Below, piece after piece: positions 53,452 through 62,912 of a DNA stretch of 64,000 bases. The position numbers and the translations under genes were made by a program. How positions within the stretch are numbered: the first letter of the stretch is position 1; every line of letters begins with the position of its first letter. Source of the DNA: Bacillus pumilus. Its GTDB lineage: Bacteria > Bacillota > Bacilli > Bacillales > Bacillaceae. The stretch covers positions 2,089,001 through 2,153,000 of the forward strand of contig NZ_CP101833.1 in NCBI RefSeq assembly GCF_024498355.1, written 5' to 3'. Under the pieces are notes generated by a model, which worked only from the letters and a program-made list of their open reading frames with translations, was not told the origin of the DNA and searched no databases.

Positions 53452-54100
53452 TAGATTTTAACTTCCTTTCCACCGATTTGCCGACAAAGGTGAGAACAAG
53501 CACGATGACATAATAGATGAGACCCGCAAAAATAAGCGGTTCAAGATAATTATACGTGACAGCACCTGCTTGGTAGGCTCGTCTCATGACATCGCCCAGT
53601 CCAATGACTGTGACAATCGCTGATTCTTTTGTCAGTGTAATCGTTTCGTTCACAAGTGCAGGTGAAATATTTTTGAATGCTTGCGGAAGCAATAAGTCCT
53701 TCATCATTTTAGCATAAGGGATGCCTAAAGCAACGGCCGCTTCTTTTTGACCTTTATCAATGGCATTAATACCAGCTCGAATAATTTCAGATACGTATGC
53801 CGCCGAGTTGAGTGAAAATGCCGCTACAGCAGCCCAGTATTGATCGATTTGAAAGCCAAGTAGCTGAGGCAGACCAAAATAGATAATCAGAAGCTGAAGC
53901 ACAAGCGGTGTGCCTCGGAAGATTGACGTATAAAAATCTGCAAGCCAAATGAGCGGCTTAAATACACTAATTTTGCAGAGTGTTAATAAAATTCCTAAGA
54001 TAAAACCAAGAAAAAGTGACACCACTACAATAGAAAGCGTGACCTTAAGACCTTCTAAAATAAAGGGCATTTGAGGTATTACATCTTTAAAATCCATCAT
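53444..54100 (-). CDS. artQ: arginine ABC transporter permease ArtQ
   Basis: 218 residues, HisM/GlnP-type permease with about five helices and the EAA loop [28 protein letters not shown] after AAAGGAG. Equivalent to B. subtilis YqiY. Confidence 0.93.
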   Translation of the reverse strand: MMDFKDVIPQMPFILEGLKVTLSIVVVSLFLGFILGILLTLCKISVFKPLIWLADFYTSIFRGTPLVLQLLIIYFGLPQLLGFQIDQYWAAVAAFSLNSAAYVSEIIRAGINAIDKGQKEAAVALGIPYAKMMKDLLLPQAFKNISPALVNETITLTKESAIVTVIGLGDVMRRAYQAGAVTYNYLEPLIFAGLIYYVIVLVLTFVGKSVERKLKSND

Positions 54101-54148
54101 GATATTCTCCTTTTTTTGCCTTCATACGAAATCAAAGAATAAACAGGA

Positions 54149-54174
54149 AAAAGTTCAACACATGTTGAACTTTT
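54149..54174 (-). terminator. attenuating terminator between artP and artQ
   Basis: Perfect 12-bp stem AAAAGTTCAACA / TGTTGAACTTTT with a 2-base centre, then T residues on the minus strand. Placed in the 123-base gap so that more binding protein than permease would be made. Confidence 0.75.
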
Positions 54175-54223
54175 CAGCGCTTACTACTTGATTTTCATGA
54201 ATGACGCTGATCCTTTTCCTGCA

Positions 54224-54988
54224 TTATTTTTCATCAGCAAACCATTTTTTAATCAATTGATCAAGTTCGCCATTATCCTTCATTTCTTTTAAAGATTTAT
54301 TGAATTTCGCTGTTAAGTCACTATTTTTTTTGAATGCAATGGCTGACCCTTCGTTTGAGCTATTCAATCCAAATGCTTGAAATTCTTTTTCCTTTTTTAA
54401 GTAACCAGCAGCTACTTTATCTTCAATAATCGCTGCATCAAAGCGGCCTGCTTTGATCTCCTGAATGATATCAGAGATTTTATTACGATCTTCCACTGTT
54501 AAGTTATATTTCTTTTGCAAACCGTTTGCTTCATCCTGTTGAATAGAACCTAATTGAACGCCGACTGTTTTGTCTTTTAAATCTTTCTCTGCTTTCATTC
54601 CGCTAGATTTCTTTGATACAACCAAGTTTTCAGCATTGTAATAGACATCAGAGAAATCAACTTGTTTTTTACGTTTTTCTGTAGGTGTCATTCCTGCAAG
54701 GACAATATCAGCTTTGTTTGTTTTAAGTGCTGATACAAGGCTTGCAAAGTCCATATCTTGAATTTCTAGCTTGTAGCCGTTCTTTTTCGCTAGTGCTGTT
54801 GCAAGATCTACATCGAAACCGACAACTTTATCGCCATCTTTTGATTCAAATGGCGGATAATCTGCTGATGTCGCCATGATGAGTGTTTTGTCGTCTCCTG
54901 ATGCGTTTGAATTATTAGAAGAAGTTCCGCATGCTGCTAGGGCAGCTGCAAGACCAGCTGTCATAAGTAATAATAACCACTTTTTCAT
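54224..54988 (-). CDS. artP: arginine-binding lipoprotein ArtP
   Basis: 254 residues: lipoprotein signal with lipobox LAAC (Cys20) and a type II periplasmic-binding fold (ATSADYPPFESKDGDKVVGFDVDLA). Extracytoplasmic receptor of the arginine transporter (YqiX). ATG after GGGAGG; the 18 upstream codons are not needed. An ARG-type operator precedes it. Confidence 0.92.
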   Translation of the reverse strand: MKKWLLLLMTAGLAAALAACGTSSNNSNASGDDKTLIMATSADYPPFESKDGDKVVGFDVDLATALAKKNGYKLEIQDMDFASLVSALKTNKADIVLAGMTPTEKRKKQVDFSDVYYNAENLVVSKKSSGMKAEKDLKDKTVGVQLGSIQQDEANGLQKKYNLTVEDRNKISDIIQEIKAGRFDAAIIEDKVAAGYLKKEKEFQAFGLNSSNEGSAIAFKKNSDLTAKFNKSLKEMKDNGELDQLIKKWFADEK

Positions 54989-55027
54989 ATGATGATGCCT
55001 CCCAGTATTTAAACTCATGTGTAGATT

Positions 55028-55041
55028 TGAATATTTATTCA
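55028..55041 (-). promoter_or_regulatory. ARG box (AhrC operator) at the artP promoter
   Basis: Perfect dyad TGAAT-AAAT-ATTCA, the core of ArgR/AhrC boxes, touching a -10-like TATAGT (55046-55041). An alternative promoter TTGCAT-17-TAAAAT lies just upstream. It suggests repression by arginine. Confidence 0.65.
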
Positions 55042-55122
55042 CTATAATGTATTTTAAACACTTTCTTTTTAAGATGCAATAGTATTTTGCTAAAATTGTT
55101 TTGATTCAATTGTCTTATAAAA

Positions 55123-55155
55123 CAAAAAAACAGACCGATCAAAAGACCGACCTGC
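55123..55155 (-). terminator. terminator of brxB
   Basis: Stem CAGGTCGGTC-TTTT-GATCGGTCTG with wobble pairs, then TTTTTTT on the minus strand. Confidence 0.75.
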
Positions 55156-55184
55156 TTCATATTTATTCATTCAAAAGGTACATT

Positions 55185-55622
55185 TTATATTTCTTCGCAA
55201 TGCTCATCGAAAGCGGCTTGAAGTTTTGACACAACTTCCATTGGTTCGTGTCCCTCAATTTCATGACGCTCTACCATTTTGATGATCTTACCATCCTTTA
55301 GTAGTGCAAATGATGGTGAAGATGGCGGGAAGCCTTCAAAGTATTCACGTGCTCTTGCCGTTGCCTCTTTGTCCTGTCCAGCAAACACTGTGAGCAATTG
55401 ATCTGGACGCTTATCGTAATGAACAGAATAGCCAGCAGCTGGCCTTGCAATACCGCCAGCACAGCCGCATACTGAATTCACCATCACAAGTGCCGTGCCT
55501 TTTTTCGTTAGTGCTTCGTCTACTTCTTCAGCTGTTGTCAGTTCCGTGTACCCTGCCTGCTTGATCTCTTCTCTCGCTTGTTTCACAATATCATTCATAA
55601 ATAAATTAAAATCAATATTCAT
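55185..55622 (-). CDS. brxB: bacilliredoxin BrxB (YqiW)
   Basis: 145 residues, thioredoxin-like DUF1094 protein with the CGC active site in [16 protein letters not shown]. Removes bacillithiol from mixed disulfides on proteins after oxidative stress. ATG after AAGGAG. Very close to B. subtilis YqiW over full length. Confidence 0.94.
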   Translation of the reverse strand: MNIDFNLFMNDIVKQAREEIKQAGYTELTTAEEVDEALTKKGTALVMVNSVCGCAGGIARPAAGYSVHYDKRPDQLLTVFAGQDKEATARAREYFEGFPPSSPSFALLKDGKIIKMVERHEIEGHEPMEVVSKLQAAFDEHCEEI

Positions 55623-55789
55623 TTCCGTCCACTCCTTCTACGTACCAAACCATTTTAACTACATCATATCAAGGAAAACGCCGGCGGGCAAATGTGTTGT
55701 CTCTCCCCATTCACTTTTTCCAAACATCGTTTATGAGCTGTGAAGTTGGGGAAAAGTGATGATAAAGAAATGAAAGGGAGAACTGCGTG

Positions 55790-56683
55790 ATGGCACAATT
55801 CAAAAAAGCGATGCTTATTTATAATGGAAATGCTGGACAAAAAAACATGGAAAAAACGCTAGGTCAAACAGTGCCCCTTCTTTCTCTACATATTGATGAG
55901 CTCATCCTTAAACCGACAAAACAACCAAATGATGCGTATCATTTCTGCCGCAGGATAGATGAAACGGTTGAATTGCTGATTATATTAGGAGGGGATGGAA
56001 CCGTCCATGAATGTATAAACGGAATCGGCGGTTTAGCAAAAAGACCTGCTGTAGCGATATTGCCTGGCGGGACATGCAATGATTTTTCTAGAACGCTAGG
56101 CATACCTCAACAAATGCCAAAAGCTGCTCAAATGATTGTAGATGGCGCCCGAAAAAAGGTCGACTTAATCAAAGCAGAAGATCGATACCTTTTAAACTTT
56201 TGGGGAATCGGGCTTATTGCAGATACCTCTAATAATATTAATGACAAGGAAAAAGCCGTACTCGGCAAAATCAGCTACTTCACAAGCGCTCTTCGAACCC
56301 TTCAGCAAACAGACCCTTTTCACGTACGCATTGAAACCGAAGAGGAAAACTGGGAAGAGGAAGCTGTGATCGTGCTTGTGATGAACGGACAATTTATCGG
56401 TACAAATAAAATTGATTTGCCAAATGCAGCATTTGATGATGGAAAAGCCGAAATTTTAATTTGCAGAAGTACTAGTTTCTCTGCTTTAAAAGAGATATTT
56501 TCAATGAACCGAGAAGAGCTAGAGGATTTTACAGGCGACCTGTCTCTCATACAAGCGTCCCGCGTTCATATCCATACAAAACAGGAAATGGATGCAGATA
56601 CAGATGGTGAAGTATACATGACAGCCCCCACTTCCCTCGAAGTATTAAAGCAGCATTTGACCTTTATTGTTCCAGCAGAATAA
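55790..56683 (+). CDS. bmrU: diacylglycerol kinase-family lipid kinase BmrU
   Basis: 297 residues. NAD-kinase/DagK fold with ILGGDGTVHECINGI and ILPGGTCNDFSRTLGI; lipid kinase of unknown substrate. In B. subtilis bmrU is followed by the drug exporter bmr and its regulator bmrR; here a terminator follows directly and both are missing. ATG after GGGAG; the preceding in-frame GTG is an alternative. Confidence 0.87.
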   Translation: MAQFKKAMLIYNGNAGQKNMEKTLGQTVPLLSLHIDELILKPTKQPNDAYHFCRRIDETVELLIILGGDGTVHECINGIGGLAKRPAVAILPGGTCNDFSRTLGIPQQMPKAAQMIVDGARKKVDLIKAEDRYLLNFWGIGLIADTSNNINDKEKAVLGKISYFTSALRTLQQTDPFHVRIETEEENWEEEAVIVLVMNGQFIGTNKIDLPNAAFDDGKAEILICRSTSFSALKEIFSMNREELEDFTGDLSLIQASRVHIHTKQEMDADTDGEVYMTAPTSLEVLKQHLTFIVPAE

Positions 56684-56689
56684 AGAAAG

Positions 56690-56720
56690 CGCCCGAGATC
56701 ATTTAGATTCGGGCGTTTTT
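56690..56720 (+). terminator. terminator of bmrU
   Basis: Stem CGCCCGA / TCGGGCG with a 12-base loop, then TTTTT; lies between convergent genes. Confidence 0.75.
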
Positions 56721-56992
56721 TTAATGTAGCGTCTGTATAAATATTCAAGTGCATACCCAAGCAGTGTGCCTAAAAGAAGTGAAAACCCTAAAAAGCTATT
56801 TGCTGCTCCTTTAAATCCACCTACAAGTAGCAAGCAGTACGCAATTTGAATGATCGAAACAATGGATATGATGAGTAGTAATCTTTCAGGATGATTCCGT
56901 GATTTGGAAATATACCGAAGAAAAGTGAACGCAATCGCTGTAATAAACATGAGGCCAATCGTTAAAAAAGCAAAAAAATCTAGTCCGGACAT
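56699..56992 (-). CDS. small membrane protein of unknown function
   Basis: 97 residues with three hydrophobic helices (LDFFAFLTIGLMFITAIAFTFL, LLLIISIVSIIQIAYCLLLV, SFLGFSLLLGTLLGYALEYL) and a basic end (YRRYIKKTPESK). Size and layout recall YesK-type proteins, but I cannot assign it. The ATG (56992) has the possible site GGAGCGATGAT directly before it. Stands alone between bmrU and bkdB. Confidence 0.65.
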   Translation of the reverse strand: MSGLDFFAFLTIGLMFITAIAFTFLRYISKSRNHPERLLLIISIVSIIQIAYCLLLVGGFKGAANSFLGFSLLLGTLLGYALEYLYRRYIKKTPESK

Positions 56993-57022
56993 ATCATCGC
57001 TCCTTTCTCATTGATGTGGAAA

Positions 57023-57048
57023 TCCCCCTCTCATGATCGGGAGGGGGA
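57023..57048 (-). terminator. possible terminator of the bkd operon
   Basis: Perfect 8-bp stem TCCCCCTC / GAGGGGGA, 14 bases after bkdB. The tail is only TTTCC on the minus strand, so weak. Confidence 0.45.
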
Positions 57049-57062
57049 AATTAGAATGGGTT

Positions 57063-58319
57063 TTAATAGACTGATGTCTGCTCGTCGATGCCTTCAAGGA
57101 TTTGTTTAATTCTTTGAAGGAATCTGCCGCACACAAGACCATCAAGTACTCTGTGATCTAATGAGAGACAAAGGTTCACCATGTCTCTTGCCGCAATCAT
57201 TCCACTCACAATCATTGGACGCTTCACGATCGATTCTACTTGCAAAATGGCCGCTTGCGGGTAATTAATGATTCCCATTGATTGTATGGAACCAAATGAT
57301 CCCGTATTGTTTACGGTGAAGGTGCCACCTTCCATGTCACTTTGCTTCAGCGTTCCTTTTCTTACCTTGGAAGCAAGCTCATGAATTTCTTTGGCGATGC
57401 CCTTAATGGTCTTTTCATCAGCATCCTTAATCACTGGAACAAAAAGAGCGTCATCTGTAGCGACAGCAATCGAAACATTGATCGCTTTCTTTTGAACAAT
57501 TTTATCTCCAGCCCACATGCTGTTCATTTCAGGGAATTCCTTTAAGCCCTGAGCCACTGCTTTGACAAAGAATGCAAAGAACGTCAAATTAAAGCCTTCT
57601 TTTGCTTTAAATTGATCCTTTAGCTGATTTCTTCTTGTCACAAGGTTTGTCACATCAACTTCCATCATCGTCCATGCATGCGGAATTTCATGTTTGCTTC
57701 TCAGCATATTTGCTGCAATCGCCTGCCGGATCGGCGTGACGGGCAGCTCGACATCACCAGGCATTGAAGAGATGGAAGGAGCATCTTTTGCTTTTGACGG
57801 CTGCGGAGGCTCCGTTTGGACCACTCCTGCACTGACAGGTGCTGCCTTTTCTTTTACGCCTCCACCCTCGATGAGCTGAAGCAAATCTTTTCTTGTGATT
57901 CGGCCGCCTGCTCCTGTTCCTTGAACAGCCGCTAAATCAATTCCATGCTCATCTGCTAAACGAAGGACTGCTGGAGAGTAACGCTTCTTTTGACTTTGAT
58001 CCGCTTTTGTTTGATCCGCTTCAGGCGCTTCGCTTTGCTCAGGTGCCGCTTCTTCTTTTGCACTCTGCTGCGTGCTGCCTTCTACTTCAATTTCACAAAA
58101 CACTTCTCCTACTTGAAGTGTTTCTCCTTCCTCAGCCGATAGCTTTGTAATCGTTCCTGTAAAGGATGACGGGACCTCTGCGTTCACTTTATCCGTCATC
58201 ACTTCCGCAATAGGATCGTATTTATTCACTTGATCGCCAGGTGAAACGAGCCATTTGCTAATGGTTCCTTCTGTTACACTTTCACCTAGCTGAGGCATTT
58301 TCATTTGTTCAATTGCCAC
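57063..58319 (-). CDS. bkdB: branched-chain alpha-keto acid dehydrogenase E2 (lipoamide acyltransferase)
   Basis: 418 residues: lipoyl domain (lipoyl Lys in VMTDKVNAEV), linker rich in Ala/Glu/Gln, peripheral subunit-binding domain (YSPAVLRLADEHGIDLAAV), and the catalytic domain with SLDHRVLDG. Core of the complex that turns Leu/Ile/Val keto acids into isovaleryl-, 2-methylbutyryl- and isobutyryl-CoA, the primers of branched fatty acids. Last gene of the operon, 18 bases after bkdAB. Confidence 0.95.
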   Translation of the reverse strand: MAIEQMKMPQLGESVTEGTISKWLVSPGDQVNKYDPIAEVMTDKVNAEVPSSFTGTITKLSAEEGETLQVGEVFCEIEVEGSTQQSAKEEAAPEQSEAPEADQTKADQSQKKRYSPAVLRLADEHGIDLAAVQGTGAGGRITRKDLLQLIEGGGVKEKAAPVSAGVVQTEPPQPSKAKDAPSISSMPGDVELPVTPIRQAIAANMLRSKHEIPHAWTMMEVDVTNLVTRRNQLKDQFKAKEGFNLTFFAFFVKAVAQGLKEFPEMNSMWAGDKIVQKKAINVSIAVATDDALFVPVIKDADEKTIKGIAKEIHELASKVRKGTLKQSDMEGGTFTVNNTGSFGSIQSMGIINYPQAAILQVESIVKRPMIVSGMIAARDMVNLCLSLDHRVLDGLVCGRFLQRIKQILEGIDEQTSVY

Positions 58320-58337
58320 TTGGAACCCTCCTCTTTC

Positions 58338-59321
58338 TTAAAACGCTGCTAGCTCTCTCATTTCAGCTTCTACCTTATCCGGATTGACCATGAAGAATTT
58401 CTCCATTGTCGGGGCATATGGCATTGGCGGGATATCAGGTCCTGCTAGACGTTTAATAGGTGCATCTAAATCAAACAAGCAATGCTCCGAAATGATCGCC
58501 GCAACCTCACTCATAATGCTTCCCTCTTTTGTATCTTCCGTTAAAAGAAGAACTTTGCCCGTTTTTGATGCCGCTTCAATAATCGCTTCCTGATCAAGCG
58601 GGTATACTGTTCGCAAATCGAGAATATGAGCGGAAATTCCGTCTTTTGCAAGGCGGTCTGCTGCTTGCAGCGCAAAATGAACACATAGGCCATATGTAAT
58701 GACCGTGATATCATCGCCTTCACGTTTCACATCTGCTTTTCCAATAGGAAGTGTATAATCTTCTTCAGGCACTTCTCCTTTAATGAGACGGTATGCACGT
58801 TTGTGTTCAAAGAACAATACAGGATCTGGATCACGCACTGCGGCCTTTAAAAGACCTTTTACATCATAAGGTGTAGAAGGCATCACAATCTTTAAGCCCG
58901 GCTGATTGGCAAAAATCGCTTCGACCGATTGTGAATGATAAAGCGCCCCATGAACACCGCCGCCATAAGGTGCACGGATGACCATTGGACAGCTCCAATC
59001 ATTATTTGAGCGGTATCTAATTTTTGCAGCCTCAGAAATGATTTGGTTGATAGCAGGCATAATGAAATCCGCAAATTGCATCTCTGCAATCGGGCGCATT
59101 CCATACATCGCTGCCCCAATACCTACACCAGCAATGGCTGATTCTGCAAGTGGTGTATCCATCACGCGCGCTTCTCCAAATTGCTCGTAAAGACCCGCTG
59201 TCGCTTTAAATACGCCGCCTTTTTTCCCGACATCCTCTCCGAGCACAAACACTTTCGGGTCTCGCTGCATTTCTTCTTTCATCGCCAGTGTAATGGCGTC
59301 TATATATGACATAACAGGCAT
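58338..59321 (-). CDS. bkdAB: branched-chain alpha-keto acid dehydrogenase E1 beta
   Basis: 327 residues, transketolase-type pyrimidine-binding domain (ITLAMKEEMQRDPKVFVLGEDVG, EMQFADFIMPAINQI) and C-terminal domain (DLRTVYPLDQEAI). Pairs with bkdAA to form the thiamine-diphosphate E1 heterotetramer. Twelve bases after bkdAA. Confidence 0.95.
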   Translation of the reverse strand: MPVMSYIDAITLAMKEEMQRDPKVFVLGEDVGKKGGVFKATAGLYEQFGEARVMDTPLAESAIAGVGIGAAMYGMRPIAEMQFADFIMPAINQIISEAAKIRYRSNNDWSCPMVIRAPYGGGVHGALYHSQSVEAIFANQPGLKIVMPSTPYDVKGLLKAAVRDPDPVLFFEHKRAYRLIKGEVPEEDYTLPIGKADVKREGDDITVITYGLCVHFALQAADRLAKDGISAHILDLRTVYPLDQEAIIEAASKTGKVLLLTEDTKEGSIMSEVAAIISEHCLFDLDAPIKRLAGPDIPPMPYAPTMEKFFMVNPDKVEAEMRELAAF

Positions 59322-59333
59322 TTTTCTTCCCCC

Positions 59334-60326
59334 TTACTCCGCATACACGTAACGAAGTGCGCTTTCTGCTTCAGCATAAGCTGCGTTTTCCGCTTCATCA
59401 GTGGCTTCGTTTACGATTTGCATGATTTCTTTTGTCATCTCTTCTTTCATTTCAGAAGTCATGACGTTACCTTCGATTAAATACGTTTCATATTGGATGA
59501 GCGGATCTTTCTTTCTCGCTTCGAGCACTTCTTCTTTTTCTCGATAGCTTGAATCATCGTCATCACTTGAATGCGCAGTTAAACGGTAAGAAATAGCTTC
59601 AATCAATGTTGGCCCTTCGCCTCTCGCCGCACGATCTCTCGCTTCTTTGACAGCTGCATATACTTCAAGCGGATCATTTCCGTCTACGGTGATGCCAGGC
59701 ATTCCGTATCCAATCGCACGATCTGAAATGCGTTCACATGCCACTTGTTTGTCGTATGGAACGGAAATTGCGTACTTATTGTTTTCACACATGAAAATAA
59801 CAGGCAGTTTATGCACAGCAGCAAAGTTGGCTCCTTCGTGAAAATCACCTTGGTTTGAAGAGCCTTCACCGAACGTGACAAAGCTGACAAAGTTTTTCTT
59901 CTCTAAACGTCCAGCAAGTGCGATCCCCACCGCATGAGGAACCTGAGTTGTGACAGGTGAAGATCCGGTCACAATTCGGTTTGATTTTTGTCCAAAATGA
60001 CCCGGCATCTGTCTTCCGCCTGAGTTTGGATCGTCTTTTTTTGCGAAACCAGACATCATTAAATCTTTCGCTGTCATCCCAAATGCCAGGACAATCCCCA
60101 TATCGCGATAGTAAGGTAATACATAATCTTCTTCTCTATTGAGCGCAAAGGCTGCTCCGACTTGCTGCGCTTCCTGCCCTTGACAAGAAATCACGAATGG
60201 AATTTTCCCAGAACGGTTTAACAGCCACATCCGTTCATCGATTTTTCTTGCTAGCAGCATTGTTTTATATATGTCAATTGCTTGTTCATCTGATAATCCT
60301 AATTCCTGATGACGCATGTTACTCAT
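59334..60326 (-). CDS. bkdAA: branched-chain alpha-keto acid dehydrogenase E1 alpha
   Basis: 330 residues. Thiamine-diphosphate motif GEGSSNQGDFHEGANFAAVHKLPVIFMCENN (read as GDG-like GEGSSNQ to NN), phosphorylation-loop-like YRLTAHSSDDDDSSYR. Start taken at the second of two adjacent ATGs after GGAGGGA, which matches the B. subtilis length; the first is possible. Seventeen bases after lpdV. Confidence 0.95.
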   Translation of the reverse strand: MSNMRHQELGLSDEQAIDIYKTMLLARKIDERMWLLNRSGKIPFVISCQGQEAQQVGAAFALNREEDYVLPYYRDMGIVLAFGMTAKDLMMSGFAKKDDPNSGGRQMPGHFGQKSNRIVTGSSPVTTQVPHAVGIALAGRLEKKNFVSFVTFGEGSSNQGDFHEGANFAAVHKLPVIFMCENNKYAISVPYDKQVACERISDRAIGYGMPGITVDGNDPLEVYAAVKEARDRAARGEGPTLIEAISYRLTAHSSDDDDSSYREKEEVLEARKKDPLIQYETYLIEGNVMTSEMKEEMTKEIMQIVNEATDEAENAAYAEAESALRYVYAE

Positions 60327-60343
60327 CATGTTTCCCTCCTTGA

Positions 60344-61768
60344 TTAAAAATGGATCGCCTTACCGTCAACAGCAAGTGCTGCCTCGCCAATCGCCTCTGA
60401 CAAGGTTGGATGCGGGTGAATTGTTTGCCCCACTTCCCACGGCGTTGCATCAAGTACTTTGGCTAATCCAGCTTCAGATATCATATCTGTTACATGAGGA
60501 CCAATCATATGAATCCCTAAGATATCATCTGTTTTTTGATCGGCAATGATTTTGACAAATCCATCAGACTCCCCAAACACAAGAGCTTTTCCAATCGCCA
60601 TGAAAGGGAATTTCCCAATCTTCACTTCATACCCTTGGTCTTTTGCCGATTGTTCAGTGAGTCCAACACTAGCGGTTTCTGGGTGAGAGTAAACACATTT
60701 AGACACGAGCGTTTCATCGAGCGGCTTCGGTTCTTTTCCGGCCATATGTTCCACGGCAATCATGCCTTCGTGTGAAGCCACATGTGCCAGCTGAAGCCCG
60801 CCAATGACATCTCCTATCGCATAAATATGTGATTCCTTCGTTTGATAATGTTCATTCACGACAATGCCATGCTTTTCTGTTTGGATCTCCGTATTTTCGA
60901 GCCCTATACCTTCAATATTTGGTACTCGACCGACTGAAAGAAGGAGTTTTTCCGCTTCAAACAACTGAATGTCTCCGTCCTTTTCCGCTTGAATCTTGAC
61001 GAAATTCTCTTGCTTTTCTATTGTATCTGGCAGTACCTTCGCATTTGTGACAAAGGTGATACCTTTTTTAGATAAAAGCTTTTCCATTTCTTTAGAAATG
61101 TCTTGATCTTCTGTTGGCAAAATGCGATCTGCATACTCGATTACAGTGACTTTCACCCCAAAATCATTCAGCATGGATGCCCACTCGATCCCGATCACCC
61201 CGCCGCCGACAATCAGTATCGACTGAGGCAGCTCTTGCAGTTCAAGTGCATCATCTGATGTCAGGATGTGCGTTCCGTCTGCTTCAAGCCCAGGCAGCAC
61301 GCGCGGTCTTGAACCTGTCGCAATGATGACCTGCTTTGGAATCAGCATTTCATTTTCATCCCCATTCGCCATTTCTACAGAGATGGTTCCTGGCATTGGC
61401 GAAAAGATAGATGGGCCAAGTATACGACCAAGCCCTTCGTATACATCAATTTTTCCTTGCTTCATTAAGTGTTTAACGCCGCCTGCTAGCTTTTCTACAA
61501 TCTCTGCTTTTCTTTTCTGCACATTTGCAAATTGTAAGGCGATACCACTTGCCTCCACGCCGAAATCGGCCGCACGTTTAACCGTTTGATAAACTTCTGC
61601 ACTTCTGAGCAGCGCTTTAGACGGAATACAGCCTTTATGAAGACATGTTCCTCCAAGCTGTGATTTTTCTACGACTGCTGTTTTCAATCCAAGCTGCGAG
61701 GCACGGATGGCCGCTACATAGCCGCCTGTGCCTCCACCAAGAATGACGAGGTCATATTCAGTTGCCAT
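60344..61768 (-). CDS. lpdV: dihydrolipoyl dehydrogenase of the branched-chain complex (E3)
   Basis: 474 residues, FAD disulfide reductase. Redox pair in [19 protein letters not shown] motif [17 protein letters not shown] motif [12 protein letters not shown]-terminal His-Glu in [13 protein letters not shown]. Re-oxidises the lipoyl group of BkdB. ATG after AAAGGAG; overlaps buk by 11 bases. Confidence 0.95.
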   Translation of the reverse strand: MATEYDLVILGGGTGGYVAAIRASQLGLKTAVVEKSQLGGTCLHKGCIPSKALLRSAEVYQTVKRAADFGVEASGIALQFANVQKRKAEIVEKLAGGVKHLMKQGKIDVYEGLGRILGPSIFSPMPGTISVEMANGDENEMLIPKQVIIATGSRPRVLPGLEADGTHILTSDDALELQELPQSILIVGGGVIGIEWASMLNDFGVKVTVIEYADRILPTEDQDISKEMEKLLSKKGITFVTNAKVLPDTIEKQENFVKIQAEKDGDIQLFEAEKLLLSVGRVPNIEGIGLENTEIQTEKHGIVVNEHYQTKESHIYAIGDVIGGLQLAHVASHEGMIAVEHMAGKEPKPLDETLVSKCVYSHPETASVGLTEQSAKDQGYEVKIGKFPFMAIGKALVFGESDGFVKIIADQKTDDILGIHMIGPHVTDMISEAGLAKVLDATPWEVGQTIHPHPTLSEAIGEAALAVDGKAIHF

Positions 61769-62879
61769 GACTTGTCACTCCTTTCTTTGTCCTTTGATCA
61801 TTTGGGTATTCTTTCGGTGATTCTTCTTCTTTTAAAATACGAAGTGCACCTTCTGCTAAGGATTGCAATTCGTTTTCACCTGGATAGACAACGACATCTG
61901 AAATCCAGTCAATGTACCCTCTAATACTTGACGTAATTTGTTTGCTGTACGCAAGGCCGCCTGTTAACACAATGACGTCAACTGCTCCTTTCAAAACCGC
62001 ACTAGCTGCACCAATTTCCTTTGCGATTTGATAGCACATCGCTTCATAAATAAGCGCTGCACGTTCATCTCCTGCTTCAATGATGCGCTCTACTTTGACA
62101 GCATCTGTCGTGCCGAGATAGCCCGCAAGACCACCTTCACCAATAATGCGCTTGAGCATTTCCTCTTGCGAGTATTCACCAGAAAAGCAAAGGTTGACGA
62201 GGTCACCGGTTGGAAGCGTACCTGCCCGCTCTGGGCTAAAAGGGCCTTCGCCATGAAGCCCGTTATTGACATCAATGACCTTTCCTTTTTCATGTACACC
62301 AATTGTGATACCGCCGCCCATATGCGTAATGATCATGTTCAAATCTTCGTAACGCTTTCCAAACGAAGCGGCTGTTTTTCTTGCGACCGCCTTTTGATTC
62401 AAGGCATGAAAAATGCTTTTTCTCTCAATCGTTGGCAGCCCTGAAATACGAGCAATTGGCTTTAGTTCATCCACTACAACTGGATCGACAATAAAAGCTG
62501 GGATATTCAGGCCGAGTGCAATTTCTCGTGCAATGATACCGCCTAGGTTGGACGCATGCTGTCCGGCATACCCTGCTTTTAGGTCCTCGACCATTTGCTC
62601 ATTTACTTCATATGTGCCTCCTTCAATTGGGCGAAGAAGACCGCCGCGTGCACAAACTGCATCAAACTTTGAGATGTTCATCCCCTGTTCATGCAGGGTT
62701 TTCAGAATTGTTTCCTTACGAAATGAAAATTGATCAATGATATGAGGAAACTGCTTTAATTCCTCATCTGTATGTCTTAGTGTCGTTTCAAAGATGGACC
62801 GTTCATTATGAAACACACCGATTTTTGTTGAAGTAGAGCCAGGATTAATCGTGAGAATACGCCATTCTTTTGTTTGCAA
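61758..62879 (-). CDS. buk: butyrate kinase
   Basis: 373 residues, acetate/butyrate kinase (ASKHA) fold: [45 protein letters not shown]. Works with a phosphotransbutyrylase (ptb, expected upstream of bcd) on branched acyl-CoA. Two TTG codons are possible; the one at 62879 is 8 bases from GGAGG, the one at 62885 only 2, so the shorter start was chosen. Confidence 0.92.
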   Translation of the reverse strand: MQTKEWRILTINPGSTSTKIGVFHNERSIFETTLRHTDEELKQFPHIIDQFSFRKETILKTLHEQGMNISKFDAVCARGGLLRPIEGGTYEVNEQMVEDLKAGYAGQHASNLGGIIAREIALGLNIPAFIVDPVVVDELKPIARISGLPTIERKSIFHALNQKAVARKTAASFGKRYEDLNMIITHMGGGITIGVHEKGKVIDVNNGLHGEGPFSPERAGTLPTGDLVNLCFSGEYSQEEMLKRIIGEGGLAGYLGTTDAVKVERIIEAGDERAALIYEAMCYQIAKEIGAASAVLKGAVDVIVLTGGLAYSKQITSSIRGYIDWISDVVVYPGENELQSLAEGALRILKEEESPKEYPNDQRTKKGVTSHGN

Positions 62880-62912
62880 AAACAAAACCTCCGTTTCAAC
62901 TCATTCTTCAAA

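Noticed and set aside
62028..62444. 138-codon frame opposite buk
   Set aside because: Complement of the butyrate kinase gene; no independent support.
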